The notes under the pieces: model-generated
Databases searched by the model: none
What the model saw: only the letters and a program-made list of their open reading frames with translations
What the model was told of the DNA's origin: nothing
Made by a program: the position numbers and the translations under genes
Source: Micavibrio sp.
GTDB lineage: Bacteria; Pseudomonadota; Alphaproteobacteria; Micavibrionales; Micavibrionaceae
Direction of reading: 5' to 3'
Length of the DNA stretch: 64,000 nucleotides
NCBI GenBank assembly: GCA_026989265.1
Contig: JALSJP010000005.1
Coordinates: 37,993 to 101,992, forward strand
In this document: positions 7,589 to 15,513 of the stretch, in pieces
Position numbering within the stretch: position 1 is the first letter of the stretch
How the letters are laid out: every line of letters begins with the position of its first letter

Positions 7589-10500
7589 ATGAACGAAGAA
7601 CAACTAGAAAATAATTGCTTAGACTGGTTCCGTGATACGGGGTGGAAGGTTTTATGCGGGTATGACATCGCCCCTGATAGCGATAATCCTATGCGGGGTG
7701 ATTACCGCGAAGTTGTGCTGCAAGAGGTTTTGACGCAGGCCATTATTCGCATTAACCCGCATTTGCCCGAAGAATGCGTAGAGCAAGTTATAGCGCAGGT
7801 TTTGAAACCTGAGAGCCTTGATCTTATGATCAATAATCGCGCTTTTCACCGCATGTTACTTGGCGGTGTTCCTGTTCAATATAAAGTTGATGGCAAAATT
7901 AAACATGATACGGCGTTTTTGATTGATTTTGAAAAGGTTGATAATAACCGCTTTATGGCGGTTAATCAGTTTACGGTGGCAGGCACAAAACAGCCGCGCC
8001 GCCCTGATATTATTTGCTTTATTAATGGCCTGCCTATTTCAGTGTTAGAGCTTAAAAGCCCCAGCGATGAGCACGCCGATATTTGGGATGCTTTCAACCA
8101 AATTCAAACTTATAAAGATGAAATTTCCGATCTGTTTATCTTTAATGAAGCCAATATCATTAGTGACGGTTATACGGCGCGTATGGGTTCCCTCACCGCC
8201 AATAAAGAGCGCTTTGTGCCTTGGCGCACTCTCAAAAATGAAAAAGACCAGCCGATGCTGGAATGGCAGTTGGAAACCATGGTGCGGGGCTTTTTTGACC
8301 GCGAATTATTGCTCGATTATATCCGATATTTTGTACTGTTTGAAAATGACGGTGAGAAAATCATCAAGAAAATTGCGAGCTATCACCAATTCCATGCTGT
8401 GCGTGAGGCCGTTAAGGCAACCGTTGGAGCTTCTAGCGTAGAGGGTGATAAAAAGGCCGGTGTTGTTTGGCATACGCAAGGCTCGGGCAAGAGTATTTCT
8501 ATGTGCTGCTATGCCGGAATGTTGTTGCAACAAGCAGAGATGAATAACCCAACGCTTCTTGTTGTTACAGATCGCAATGATCTTGATGGGCAGCTCTTTA
8601 CAACATTTAGCAATGCCGAGGAATTATTAAAGCAACGCCCTGTGCAAGCCGATGGGCGCGATGAATTGCGCCGTTTACTGGCAGAGCGCGAATCTGGCGG
8701 AATTATATTTACGACAGTGCAAAAATTCTCTCCTCTTGATGGTGAAGAAGAGCACCCAATATTAAATGATCGCCATAATATTGTTGTCATTTCAGATGAA
8801 GCGCATCGCAGCCAATACGGCTTAAAAGCAAAGCTCAGCAAAGATGGTACATATAAATATGGCTACGCAAAACATATGCGCGATGCTGTTCCTAACGCTG
8901 CCTTTATAGGATTTACAGGCACGCCAATTTCTTTTGAAGATAAAGATACAAGATCGGTCTTTGGTGAATATGTCTCAATCTATGACATTCAAGATGCCGT
9001 TAATGATGGCGCAACAGTGCCAATTTACTATGAATCCCGCCTTGCCAAGATTGATATTAATCGCGATGAAATAGACGCACTATCAGATCAGGTTGATGAA
9101 GTTATCGAGGATGAAGAAGATACAGGCTCTCGCGAAAAAACCAAAGGTGAGTGGAGCAGGCTTGAAAAGCTTGTTGGGGCAAAAGCTAGGTTAGAGCAAA
9201 TTGCTGCTGATTTAGTCTCTCACTTTGAAACGCGCAACGAAACGATGGAAGGTAAAGCCATGATCGTTGGCATGAGCCGTGAAATTTGCGTGCATCTTTA
9301 TGATGAAATTATTGCCTTGCGTCCGCTTTGGCATGATGAAGACCCAGAAAAAGGCGCGATTAAGATCGTTATGACAGGCTCCGCATCTGATAAAGAGCTG
9401 TTACAGCCCCATATTTACAACAAACAAACCAAAAAGCGGTTAGAAAAACGCTTTAAAGATGAAAATGACCCCTTAAAGCTCGTTATTGTGCGTGACATGT
9501 GGCTTACGGGTTTTGACGCGCCATGTTGTAATACGATGTATATCGACAAGCCCATGAAGGGGCATAACCTTATGCAGGCGATTGCGCGCGTAAATCGGGT
9601 ATTTAAAGACAAGCCCGGTGGCCTGGTCGTGGATTATATCGGCATCGCCAATGAGCTCAAACAAGCCCTTAAAATATACACCGATGCAAAAGGCAAAGGC
9701 GCTCCTACATTGCGAGCAGAAGAGGCTTTTGCAATTCTTTTAGAAAAGCTGGATGCTGCGCGCGGGCTATTTGCCAGAACCAATAAATCAGAGGGGTTTG
9801 ATTATTCCGGCTATGAAACTGAAGCATCTTCACTTTTAGTACCCGCTGCTAACTATCTGTTGTCACTGGATGACGGCAAGAAACGTTTTCTTGATATTGT
9901 TTTGGCTATGACCAAAGCATATTCATTGTGTTCTACGCTTGATGAAGCCAAAGAGCTTAGAAAAGAAATTGCCTTTCTGTCCGCTTTAAAGGCGGCCATC
10001 ACCAAATTTACAACCGTTGATAAAAAACTTGATCAAGAAGAGAAAAACTCGACCTTAAAACAAATCTTGGATAATGCGGTTATAGCAGAAGGTGTATCCG
10101 ATGTTTTTGAATTATGTGGACTAGATAAGCCAAATATCGGACTGCTTTCTGATGAGTTTTTAGAAGATGTTCGCCAAATACCAGAGAAAAACTTGGCTGT
10201 TGAACTTTTGGAGAAATTACTAAAAGACGATATCAGATCAAAAACACGTAATAATGTTGTTCAAGAAAAGAAATACTCTGACCGCTTATATGAAACGTTA
10301 AGAAAATATAACAATCGCGCCATAGAAACGGCTCAAGTTATTGAAGAGCTCATTCAAATGGCAAAGGATTTCCAAGATGATATTAAGCGTGAATCTGAAT
10401 TAGGATTAAATTCTGATGAGGTCGCTTTTTACGATGCCTTGGCAAATAATGAGAGCGCATCACGCATGCTTGGTGATGAAATCCTCAAAAAAATTGCCGT

Positions 10501-10690
10501 AGAAATTACTGAAAAACTTCGTAAATCCACAACGGTCGATTGGCAAGTGCGCGATAGTGTCCGCGCCAAATTACGTATCCTCGTGAGAAGAACGCTCCAG
10601 CGTTATAAATATCCACCAGATCATGAAAAAGAAGCAATAGACCTCGTGCTTAAACAGGCTGAAGTATTATCGAATGCGTGGACAAAATAG
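7589..10690 (+). CDS. hsdR: Type I R-M endonuclease/translocase subunit HsdR
   Basis: The protein has 1033 residues, normal for HsdR. The N-terminal nuclease domain shows the PD-(D/E)xK residues PDIICF (about 138) and VLELKSP (about 153). The superfamily 2 helicase motor follows: Walker A HTQGSGKS near 295, DEAH near 403, and GFTGTPIS of motif III. The helical C-terminal domain contacts the HsdM/HsdS core. HsdR cuts unmodified DNA after ATP-driven translocation. The ATG lies 92 bases after the DUF3800 stop with a weak ribosome site, so it may have its own promoter; an AT-rich stretch at 7540-7585 would allow this. Confidence 0.96.
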   Translation: MNEEQLENNCLDWFRDTGWKVLCGYDIAPDSDNPMRGDYREVVLQEVLTQAIIRINPHLPEECVEQVIAQVLKPESLDLMINNRAFHRMLLGGVPVQYKVDGKIKHDTAFLIDFEKVDNNRFMAVNQFTVAGTKQPRRPDIICFINGLPISVLELKSPSDEHADIWDAFNQIQTYKDEISDLFIFNEANIISDGYTARMGSLTANKERFVPWRTLKNEKDQPMLEWQLETMVRGFFDRELLLDYIRYFVLFENDGEKIIKKIASYHQFHAVREAVKATVGASSVEGDKKAGVVWHTQGSGKSISMCCYAGMLLQQAEMNNPTLLVVTDRNDLDGQLFTTFSNAEELLKQRPVQADGRDELRRLLAERESGGIIFTTVQKFSPLDGEEEHPILNDRHNIVVISDEAHRSQYGLKAKLSKDGTYKYGYAKHMRDAVPNAAFIGFTGTPISFEDKDTRSVFGEYVSIYDIQDAVNDGATVPIYYESRLAKIDINRDEIDALSDQVDEVIEDEEDTGSREKTKGEWSRLEKLVGAKARLEQIAADLVSHFETRNETMEGKAMIVGMSREICVHLYDEIIALRPLWHDEDPEKGAIKIVMTGSASDKELLQPHIYNKQTKKRLEKRFKDENDPLKLVIVRDMWLTGFDAPCCNTMYIDKPMKGHNLMQAIARVNRVFKDKPGGLVVDYIGIANELKQALKIYTDAKGKGAPTLRAEEAFAILLEKLDAARGLFARTNKSEGFDYSGYETEASSLLVPAANYLLSLDDGKKRFLDIVLAMTKAYSLCSTLDEAKELRKEIAFLSALKAAITKFTTVDKKLDQEEKNSTLKQILDNAVIAEGVSDVFELCGLDKPNIGLLSDEFLEDVRQIPEKNLAVELLEKLLKDDIRSKTRNNVVQEKKYSDRLYETLRKYNNRAIETAQVIEELIQMAKDFQDDIKRESELGLNSDEVAFYDALANNESASRMLGDEILKKIAVEITEKLRKSTTVDWQVRDSVRAKLRILVRRTLQRYKYPPDHEKEAIDLVLKQAEVLSNAWTK

Positions 10691-10699
10691 GAAGAGATT

Positions 10700-11131
10700 A
10701 TGAAACTTAATTTGAGCAATACGGTTACAGATTTCCTGAAAAGTAATGCTGAGCAAAAATATACGGCACGGCAAATTGCAGATTGGATATCTGAGACCTA
10801 CCCTGATGAATGTACACAGAAAATCAAGAAGCCAAAAAATAAGTTAAAAGACCAAGTTTCCTCTAAGGAGGAAATGGATCAGCTTTTAATTGCTATTCTT
10901 ATTGCTGAAATTGGTTCACACAAAGCATCTATCCAGAAGAAAACACCGCAAATAAAAACGACGGAAGGTCGTCCGCGCAAATATTATTATACGGAACAAA
11001 GCGATGCCGACGAGGTAGAAATGTTTGAAAATAATAATGATCCTCAAGAAGGAATTACATGGGAAGATCGCCGGAAGTACCTTTTTGCATATCAGGGAAG
11101 GGAAAAGCAAAAAGCCACGACCCATAGTTAA
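10700..11131 (+). CDS. Winged-helix (HARE-HTH/COG2958-like) small protein
   Basis: The protein has 143 residues and starts nine bases after hsdR with GGAAGAG upstream, so it is probably the last gene of the operon. Residues 1-40 (TVTDFLKSN, KYTARQIADWISETYPDE) resemble the winged-helix start of COG2958-type proteins. Residues 80-100 include GRPRKYYYTE, a second strand typical of winged helices. Members of that group that I recall are longer and carry a nuclease-like C-terminus, which is not present here, so this may be a short form or a truncated one. A DNA-binding or regulatory role in the restriction system is inferred. Confidence 0.65.
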   Translation: MKLNLSNTVTDFLKSNAEQKYTARQIADWISETYPDECTQKIKKPKNKLKDQVSSKEEMDQLLIAILIAEIGSHKASIQKKTPQIKTTEGRPRKYYYTEQSDADEVEMFENNNDPQEGITWEDRRKYLFAYQGREKQKATTHS

Positions 11132-11209
11132 ATGAGTGCGTGGCTTGAGAGGTCAATTCCTGCGATCTTATATAAAAGACTAAGAGATTTTGTTCGTCTT
11201 GTCCGCAAC

Positions 11210-11231
11210 AATAATGTTCGCGAACATTATT
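11210..11231. terminator. 22-bp perfect palindrome between convergent genes
   Basis: The two arms are AATAATGTTCG and its exact complement, meeting without a spacer. The site sits between the end of the R-M operon on the plus strand and the end of hipB on the minus strand, so a two-way terminator is the simplest reading. It lacks a GC-rich stem and a T tract, so it could instead be a protein-binding site. Confidence 0.4.
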
Positions 11232-11248
11232 TATTAAAATGAAGCGTT

Positions 11249-11449
11249 CTAATCCAAGCCTAGTACCTTTAAAATTTTAATAGCACTGTCTAGCTTTATA
11301 CTTGTCTTGCCTTGCTCAAAGCTATTAAGAGTAGGCTTACTTACGCCAGCCAGAACAGACAATTGCTCTTGCGTTAGCTTTTGTTCTTTACGACGCGTTA
11401 CTGCCTCGATGATAAGGTCTTGCCAATTAAGGCGAATGTTCCGTTCCAT
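11249..11449 (-). CDS. hipB: HipB-like antitoxin, Xre-family HTH (second module)
   Basis: The protein has 66 residues, nearly all a helix-turn-helix (RRKEQKLTQEQLSVLAGVSK, then TLNSFEQGKTSIKLDSAIKI). ATG 11449 has GGAGAA five bases upstream, which supports a start inside the hipA gene and gives a 52-base overlap. The antitoxin thus follows the toxin, the reverse of the usual order. It would bind the operator dyads upstream of hipA and bind HipA itself. It shares little sequence with the HipB at 1818-2108 apart from the common fold. Confidence 0.85.
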   Translation of the reverse strand: MERNIRLNWQDLIIEAVTRRKEQKLTQEQLSVLAGVSKPTLNSFEQGKTSIKLDSAIKILKVLGLD

Positions 11450-12747
11450 CTTTTCTCCATCAATTTTATAAGGTTGTTTTTAAGATTGTCCGAGCCAAAC
11501 TCAGCGTCTGATATTGCTTGTTTAGCCATATTAAAATTCTTAATCAAGCCGTCCACCGCCATGTTGATGGCAGCAGGAGATAATCCAAACTCTTCGCCAA
11601 GCCTAATCATATTGGCAGGCTTTAAGTTACCGATAGGCAAATCAGATGCACCTGCGATTGAAAGTGCCACTGTTTTATATTGATAAAGAGATGCTGCAAC
11701 CTGATCGTAAGATGGTGTAAAACGTAGCCCTTGAGTGGTGTGAAGCATCGCAAAATTCTTAAAATGCATATCCGTGTTACCAAGCAGTAATCCTGCCAAG
11801 ATACGTCTGTAAAGCATGTAGGCTTGTGTGGGAAGGCAACCATCTGTTTGCAAAATAAACTCTGCCATATCTTTATGTGCGCCCGTATATTTGGCATTTG
11901 AACGACGGCCTAATAACTGATTAAATTCTTCAAAATGAATGCGTTTTATTTCAAAGAGGCTTGGGTGAATAGAATCTCCTGAACCATCAGGGTAACCAAA
12001 ACCAGAAGCACTTCCTCCTCCATATCCTGAGCCATCACCAAAACCCGCACCACTTCCTGATCCTCCACCGAAGCCTTCCTCTAAATGCGTTAGCTCTCTA
12101 TCAAATCGTTTAATAATCAATGCAGGGTCGTCTAACCCTTTTATTTCACCGATACTGAGTTCAACAATTTCATCATCAGGAAGCAGAGCTTTAAATGCTT
12201 GCGACGTTAGATATTCATTCTCTATAAGGTCAGGGTGATTTGCAGAAGGAAATTTTACAATATGCGTACTGATTTCATCAATGCGTGCCGGGCGGAATAT
12301 GCCATTTTCTTCAACCACGGTTAGTTTAGGTTGGACACCCGACAGAGAAGCTCTGCTTGTTAGAACAGCCATTTCTTTCGGGTCATCTATATCAAGCATG
12401 GCTTGCGTCAATTTGGATGGTTCTGGATCAACGACCGATACCGCGCCAGCACAATCAAAACCAAAGGCAAGCAATAACTCAAAGCGTTTTACTTCACGCT
12501 TACCAAGCAAGCGGCTTTGTGCATGTTCAAGCCAGCCCTCTGATACGAGGTTATCAAAAAATGGATGCAGACCATTATTGCTAATATGAGGAGCGGCTCG
12601 TACAGGTAGCGTATGTGCAATAGCTGGGTTTTCAGCAGAAATATAGCTATCATCATAAGTGAACGTAATACGATCACCAGGCTCTTCACGTAGAAAACCT
12701 GCGAACATATCGTTAAAATATACTTTCCCCCATAACAAATTCGCCAT
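11398..12747 (-). CDS. hipA: HipA-family serine/threonine kinase toxin with Gly/Ser-rich insert
   Basis: The protein has 449 residues, close to E. coli HipA. The N-terminal domain (1-110) has HPFFDNLVSEGWL and LLLAFGFDCAGAV. The nucleotide-loop region is SLSGVQPKLTVV (about 135-145). The kinase core has catalytic NTDMHFKNF (Asp 326, Asn 331) and metal-binding YDQV (Asp 348), so it looks active. E. coli HipA phosphorylates glutamyl-tRNA synthetase and causes persistence; the target here is unknown. Residues 225-258 are a Gly/Ser-rich insert between IIKRFDR and IHFEEFNQLLG, made of two 16-residue repeats. The start is ATG 12747. The gene precedes and overlaps hipB. Confidence 0.92.
   Translation of the reverse strand: MANLLWGKVYFNDMFAGFLREEPGDRITFTYDDSYISAENPAIAHTLPVRAAPHISNNGLHPFFDNLVSEGWLEHAQSRLLGKREVKRFELLLAFGFDCAGAVSVVDPEPSKLTQAMLDIDDPKEMAVLTSRASLSGVQPKLTVVEENGIFRPARIDEISTHIVKFPSANHPDLIENEYLTSQAFKALLPDDEIVELSIGEIKGLDDPALIIKRFDRELTHLEEGFGGGSGSGAGFGDGSGYGGGSASGFGYPDGSGDSIHPSLFEIKRIHFEEFNQLLGRRSNAKYTGAHKDMAEFILQTDGCLPTQAYMLYRRILAGLLLGNTDMHFKNFAMLHTTQGLRFTPSYDQVAASLYQYKTVALSIAGASDLPIGNLKPANMIRLGEEFGLSPAAINMAVDGLIKNFNMAKQAISDAEFGSDNLKNNLIKLMEKRWNGTFALIGKTLSSRQ
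11974..12069 (-). repeat. 48-bp tandem duplication inside hipA encoding a Gly/Ser-rich insert
   Basis: The two 48-base units are 12022-12069 and 11974-12021. They encode GGGSGSGAGFGDGSGY and GGGSASGFGYPDGSGD, with 11 of 16 residues the same. The reading frame is kept. The insert lies between two conserved segments of the kinase, so it is probably a flexible surface loop. Confidence 0.85.
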
Positions 12748-12763
12748 ATCGTAGTTAAATCCT

Positions 12764-12853
12764 TTTTACTTTATTTGCAGTATATCGCCACAAAGTAAAA
12801 TATAGCTTACTATTTATAATATTTCAAGCTTTAAAGTAAAATAAGTTTTACTT
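12764..12853. promoter_or_regulatory. Repeated AAGTAAAA/TTTTACTT operator-like dyads upstream of hipA
   Basis: Four half-sites are visible: TTTTACTT at 12764-12771, AAGTAAAA at 12793-12800, AAGTAAAA at 12834-12841 and TTTTACTT at 12846-12853. The last two form a dyad with a 4-base spacer. All lie 17-106 bases upstream of the hipA start. Multiple dyads in this position match how HipB-type antitoxins repress their operons. Binding by the local HipB is inferred. Confidence 0.6.
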
Positions 12854-12898
12854 CTACTGTGAAAAACACTTATAAGTCGATGTGAGATAATGGTTAAT

Positions 12899-13045
12899 TG
12901 AGATGCCCCTAGATTTATAGACGCCTTGCAATTACAAAATGAAGCAAGGAGTTATAAAAATGTTATACACACGACACACGGAAGAATTTAAGCGAGATGC
13001 GGTGTCTCAGGTTACGGATCGGGGTTACGCGCTTATGTGGATATA
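12899..13045 (+). mobile_element. Truncated IS3-family insertion sequence, left end with start of orfA
   Basis: The stretch 12748-13061 holds no intact gene. From 12899 the sequence TGAGATGCCCCTAG resembles an IS3-family terminal repeat beginning with TG. AAGGAG follows near 12944, then ATG 12960 opens a frame reading MLYTRHTEEFKRDAVSQVTD, the recognisable N-terminus of IS3/IS911-type OrfA. Homology ends after RGYA near 13030 and the frame stops at 13045. The helix-turn-helix, orfB and right end are missing, so the element is a dead remnant cut off beside the integrase module. Confidence 0.75.
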
Positions 13046-13061
13046 AACGCTTTGACATTGG

Positions 13062-13244
13062 TTATTCGCTCAAAGGCTTTTCCATTATTTTCTGCCATTC
13101 TTGCGCAGATTCAATGGAAATTAAAACTCGTTTTCCTAGAGTAAATGTATTAGGGGCTTTGCCTTGTTCTTTAAGTTTATAGAAAAGGCTTCGCGAGATG
13201 CTGTATGCCTCGCAAAATGAATTGATTGTGTAGGCTTTTGTCAT
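13062..13244 (-). CDS. AlpA-like/excisionase-type HTH regulator
   Basis: The protein has 60 residues. It resembles AlpA-type phage regulators: YTINSFCEAYSISRSLFYKL is a helix-turn-helix and TLGKRVLISIESAQEW the wing. AlpA proteins activate integrase or excision genes of P4-like elements. The gene lies on the same strand as, and downstream of, the integrase and an unknown gene, with about 100 bases between. The truncated IS element ends immediately beyond its 3' end. Confidence 0.8.
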   Translation of the reverse strand: MTKAYTINSFCEAYSISRSLFYKLKEQGKAPNTFTLGKRVLISIESAQEWQKIMEKPLSE

Positions 13245-13346
13245 TGGTTATGTTCTCCATGTAAATACAGAAACGCTTAAATGCTGTTTTGTATCTCTAT
13301 GAAACCATAAATGTATTTATTTAGAAATTAGGCAAAAAAACTACGC

Positions 13347-13934
13347 CTAAGGCAAAGTTAAATTGCCTAACTTTTTTTCTACTGCCTCAAGAGTCTTAAA
13401 ATCAGCTAATTTTAAAAATATTTCTTCGCCGTTATTTAAAGCAACATCACCTTCAAAATATTTTAACCCTGCTTTCAAGTACGCTAAATATGCTTTTTTA
13501 TGTTGCTTAGGAAACAATCTTTCAACTTCATGATGACATATCAGCAAATGAAAAGAACATAACTTATAATCCCAACCTGTTTCCAAATGTTCTCTATAAA
13601 TGTCATTTTGTTCAATATGATAGTAAGCATCCCTAACTTTAGTTTTACTAAGAAGCAACCAATCTGAAATAGCATCCATAGCTTGATTTTTTGAACTTCC
13701 ATAAAAAACCAAAATAGCTACCATATAACCTATCTCCCACTTCTTTTCTTCTGTACCTATTTTCATCCAAGCCATGTTTGAAACCTCTTCTTGAAACCAT
13801 GATATATCAATATCTGTTGTGCTCTCAAAATTAGAGCATATCCACCAAAGGGCATTTTCTACTGCTGTAGCAGTATCCCCAGCCTCATACGCATTTTTTG
13901 CCCTTTGTAGCTCGCACTCCAACAAATTAACCAT
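13347..13934 (-). CDS. Hypothetical protein next to the integrase
   Basis: The protein has 195 residues and I do not recognise it. ATG 13934 overlaps the integrase stop by one base (TGATG), so the two genes are translationally coupled; a GTG one codon earlier is also possible. The sequence is soluble and helical, rich in Trp and Tyr (ALWWICSNFE, SDWLLLSKTKVRDAYY, FHLLICHHEVERLF), with no signal peptide or membrane span. Because it is coupled to integrase it is likely part of the mobile element's cargo. Confidence 0.7.
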   Translation of the reverse strand: MVNLLECELQRAKNAYEAGDTATAVENALWWICSNFESTTDIDISWFQEEVSNMAWMKIGTEEKKWEIGYMVAILVFYGSSKNQAMDAISDWLLLSKTKVRDAYYHIEQNDIYREHLETGWDYKLCSFHLLICHHEVERLFPKQHKKAYLAYLKAGLKYFEGDVALNNGEEIFLKLADFKTLEAVEKKLGNLTLP

Positions 13935-15148
13935 CACTTAAACCTCGCATGTATCACTGTATTTACGCTGTATAGACTATCTATTAAATCAGCGTATTCC
14001 TGCATCATTATGGTACGCTCGTCCATATACAGTGCGCGGTCATAGGCTTGGTCTATTTGGCTTTTCTGTTTATGGGCAAGCTGTTTATCGACGACCTCAT
14101 GACGGTAGTTTAGCTGCTCTTTAATGGTAGACATTGCCAAGGCTCTAAAGCCATGACCTGTCATGCGCCCTAAATATCCAAGGCGTTTTAATGCCCCTAA
14201 TATCGCGTTATTTGACATTGGTTGCATTGGTCTTACCACGCTTGGAAAAACATGTTTCCAATCCCCCGCTATTTGTTTTTGGTCTTTTAAAATTTCAATC
14301 GCTTGCTTACTCAAAGGGACAAGGTGCGGTTGTTTCATTTTCATGCGGTGTGCTGGAATACTCCATAGGGCATTGTCTAAATCAATCTCGCTCCATTCGG
14401 CTTTAATTAGCTCGCTGGTGCGGACAAAGGTTAGCATGATAAGCCAAATCGCGTTTTGCGTGGTTTTGTATAGCCTCGCATCATTGCGCTCTATGTTTTG
14501 TAACAATTCAGGCAATTCTTCAAAAGTTATCGCGTTGTAATGTTCTTTTTTAACAGGCTGTAATGCCTTGGATAGACTGTAAGTCGGGTCTGTTTTAATT
14601 TTGCCTGTGGCTATAGCGTATTGAAATATCTCTCCACATTTTTGTAATTGGCGTTTTGCCACTTCCCCAGCGCCTCTGTTTTCTATCTTACGTGTAACAG
14701 ACAAGATAAAAGGGGCATCTATCTCACTTATCGGATATGCCCCCAAATAAGGGAATATGTCTTTTTCCAAGCGGTCTATAACATTTTTGGCATAATTAGG
14801 TGTCCAGCGTGGCTTACGGTTTTCAAACCATTCACGCCCTACGGCTTCAAAGGTGTTAGTGTTGCTAATTTTGGATAAGGCTTTCTTCTTTTGCTTATCA
14901 AGAGAAGGGTCAATGCCTAAAGCTATTAACTCTTTGGCTTTCAGCATAGCATTACGCGCTTGTTTAAGGGTAACGGCTGGATATACGCCAATAGATAAAC
15001 GCTTCTCTTTATTATCAATGCGGTATTTTAAACGCCAATACTTAGCCCCTTTGGTGGTAACTTCCAAATACAAGCCTTTACCATCGCCTAATTTGTATGG
15101 TTTAGCTTTGCCCTTGGCGTTCTTACATTCACTGTCTTTTAGCTTCAT
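13934..15148 (-). CDS. int: Tyrosine-type integrase, P4-like (DUF4102 arm domain)
   Basis: The protein has 404 residues. The N-terminal DUF4102 arm-binding domain (about 1-85) shows YKLGDGKGLYLEV and KRLSIGVYPAVTLKQAR. A core-binding domain follows (about 100-190). The catalytic domain has Arg in TFVRTSELIKAEW, HGFR for the His-x-x-Arg box, and the nucleophile Tyr in QAYDRALYMDER. P4-type integrases recombine element DNA into tRNA genes, and the start lies 166 bases from the 3' end of a tRNA-Tyr gene. The island therefore extends from the tRNA toward lower coordinates. Confidence 0.95.
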   Translation of the reverse strand: MKLKDSECKNAKGKAKPYKLGDGKGLYLEVTTKGAKYWRLKYRIDNKEKRLSIGVYPAVTLKQARNAMLKAKELIALGIDPSLDKQKKKALSKISNTNTFEAVGREWFENRKPRWTPNYAKNVIDRLEKDIFPYLGAYPISEIDAPFILSVTRKIENRGAGEVAKRQLQKCGEIFQYAIATGKIKTDPTYSLSKALQPVKKEHYNAITFEELPELLQNIERNDARLYKTTQNAIWLIMLTFVRTSELIKAEWSEIDLDNALWSIPAHRMKMKQPHLVPLSKQAIEILKDQKQIAGDWKHVFPSVVRPMQPMSNNAILGALKRLGYLGRMTGHGFRALAMSTIKEQLNYRHEVVDKQLAHKQKSQIDQAYDRALYMDERTIMMQEYADLIDSLYSVNTVIHARFK

Positions 15149-15314
15149 TTGGGGGCTACATCCTGCTTAATGCCCCCAAACATGCCCCCTTTTTTTAGTT
15201 GATAAGGAAACATGCTCAAAAGCATTGAAATACAACTATAGACAGGTAGCCCTTTTAAATCAAGGCGTATGGTGTATAATCAGAGGTGATGGGATATGAT
15301 GAAAAACAGAAAAA
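15149..15314. other. Integrase upstream region and probable attachment end
   Basis: This stretch between integrase and tRNA-Tyr should hold the integrase promoter and the recombination end. The crossover most likely lies in or at the 3' end of the tRNA (15315-15345). I searched by eye for a second copy of the tRNA 3' end near 1100-2400 and elsewhere in the window and found none. Confidence 0.45.
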
Positions 15315-15400
15315 TGGTGGAGGGGGCAGGATTCGAACCTGCGTACGCATACGCGGGCGGAGTTACAATCCGCTGCCTTTAACCACTCGACCACCCCTCC
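15315..15400 (-). tRNA. tRNA-Tyr (anticodon GTA), CCA encoded
   Basis: The minus strand reads a class II tRNA of 86 bases including CCA. The acceptor stem is GGAGGGG paired with CCCCTCC. The D loop contains GAGTGGTTAAAGG. The anticodon loop is TTGTAAC with anticodon GTA (plus-strand TAC at 15364-15366). A long variable arm follows, and the T loop is GGTTCGAATCC. The gene is the probable integration site of the island on its 3' side. The 113 bases from 15401 to 15513 show no further gene. Confidence 0.96.
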
Positions 15401-15513
15401 ATTTGAAGTAATCTGATTTGGGCAAAATTCAGGAGTGCAGAAAAGAGGTTTTTAAGGCTTTTGTCAAGTGCAAACTGCTATTTTAAGGTAAAAGTTCTAC
15501 AAGGTCGTTGTTT

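Noticed and set aside
11201..11231. LexA/SOS-type box near GTTCG and CGAAC
   Set aside because: Alphaproteobacterial LexA sites are direct GTTC repeats with a seven-base spacer. Here the halves are inverted with a two-base centre, and no SOS gene follows.
11132..11242. Open frame of 36 codons directly after the winged-helix gene
   Set aside because: It starts at the base after the stop codon with no ribosome site, has no recognisable motif and runs through the palindrome at 11210-11231. A chance frame is more likely.
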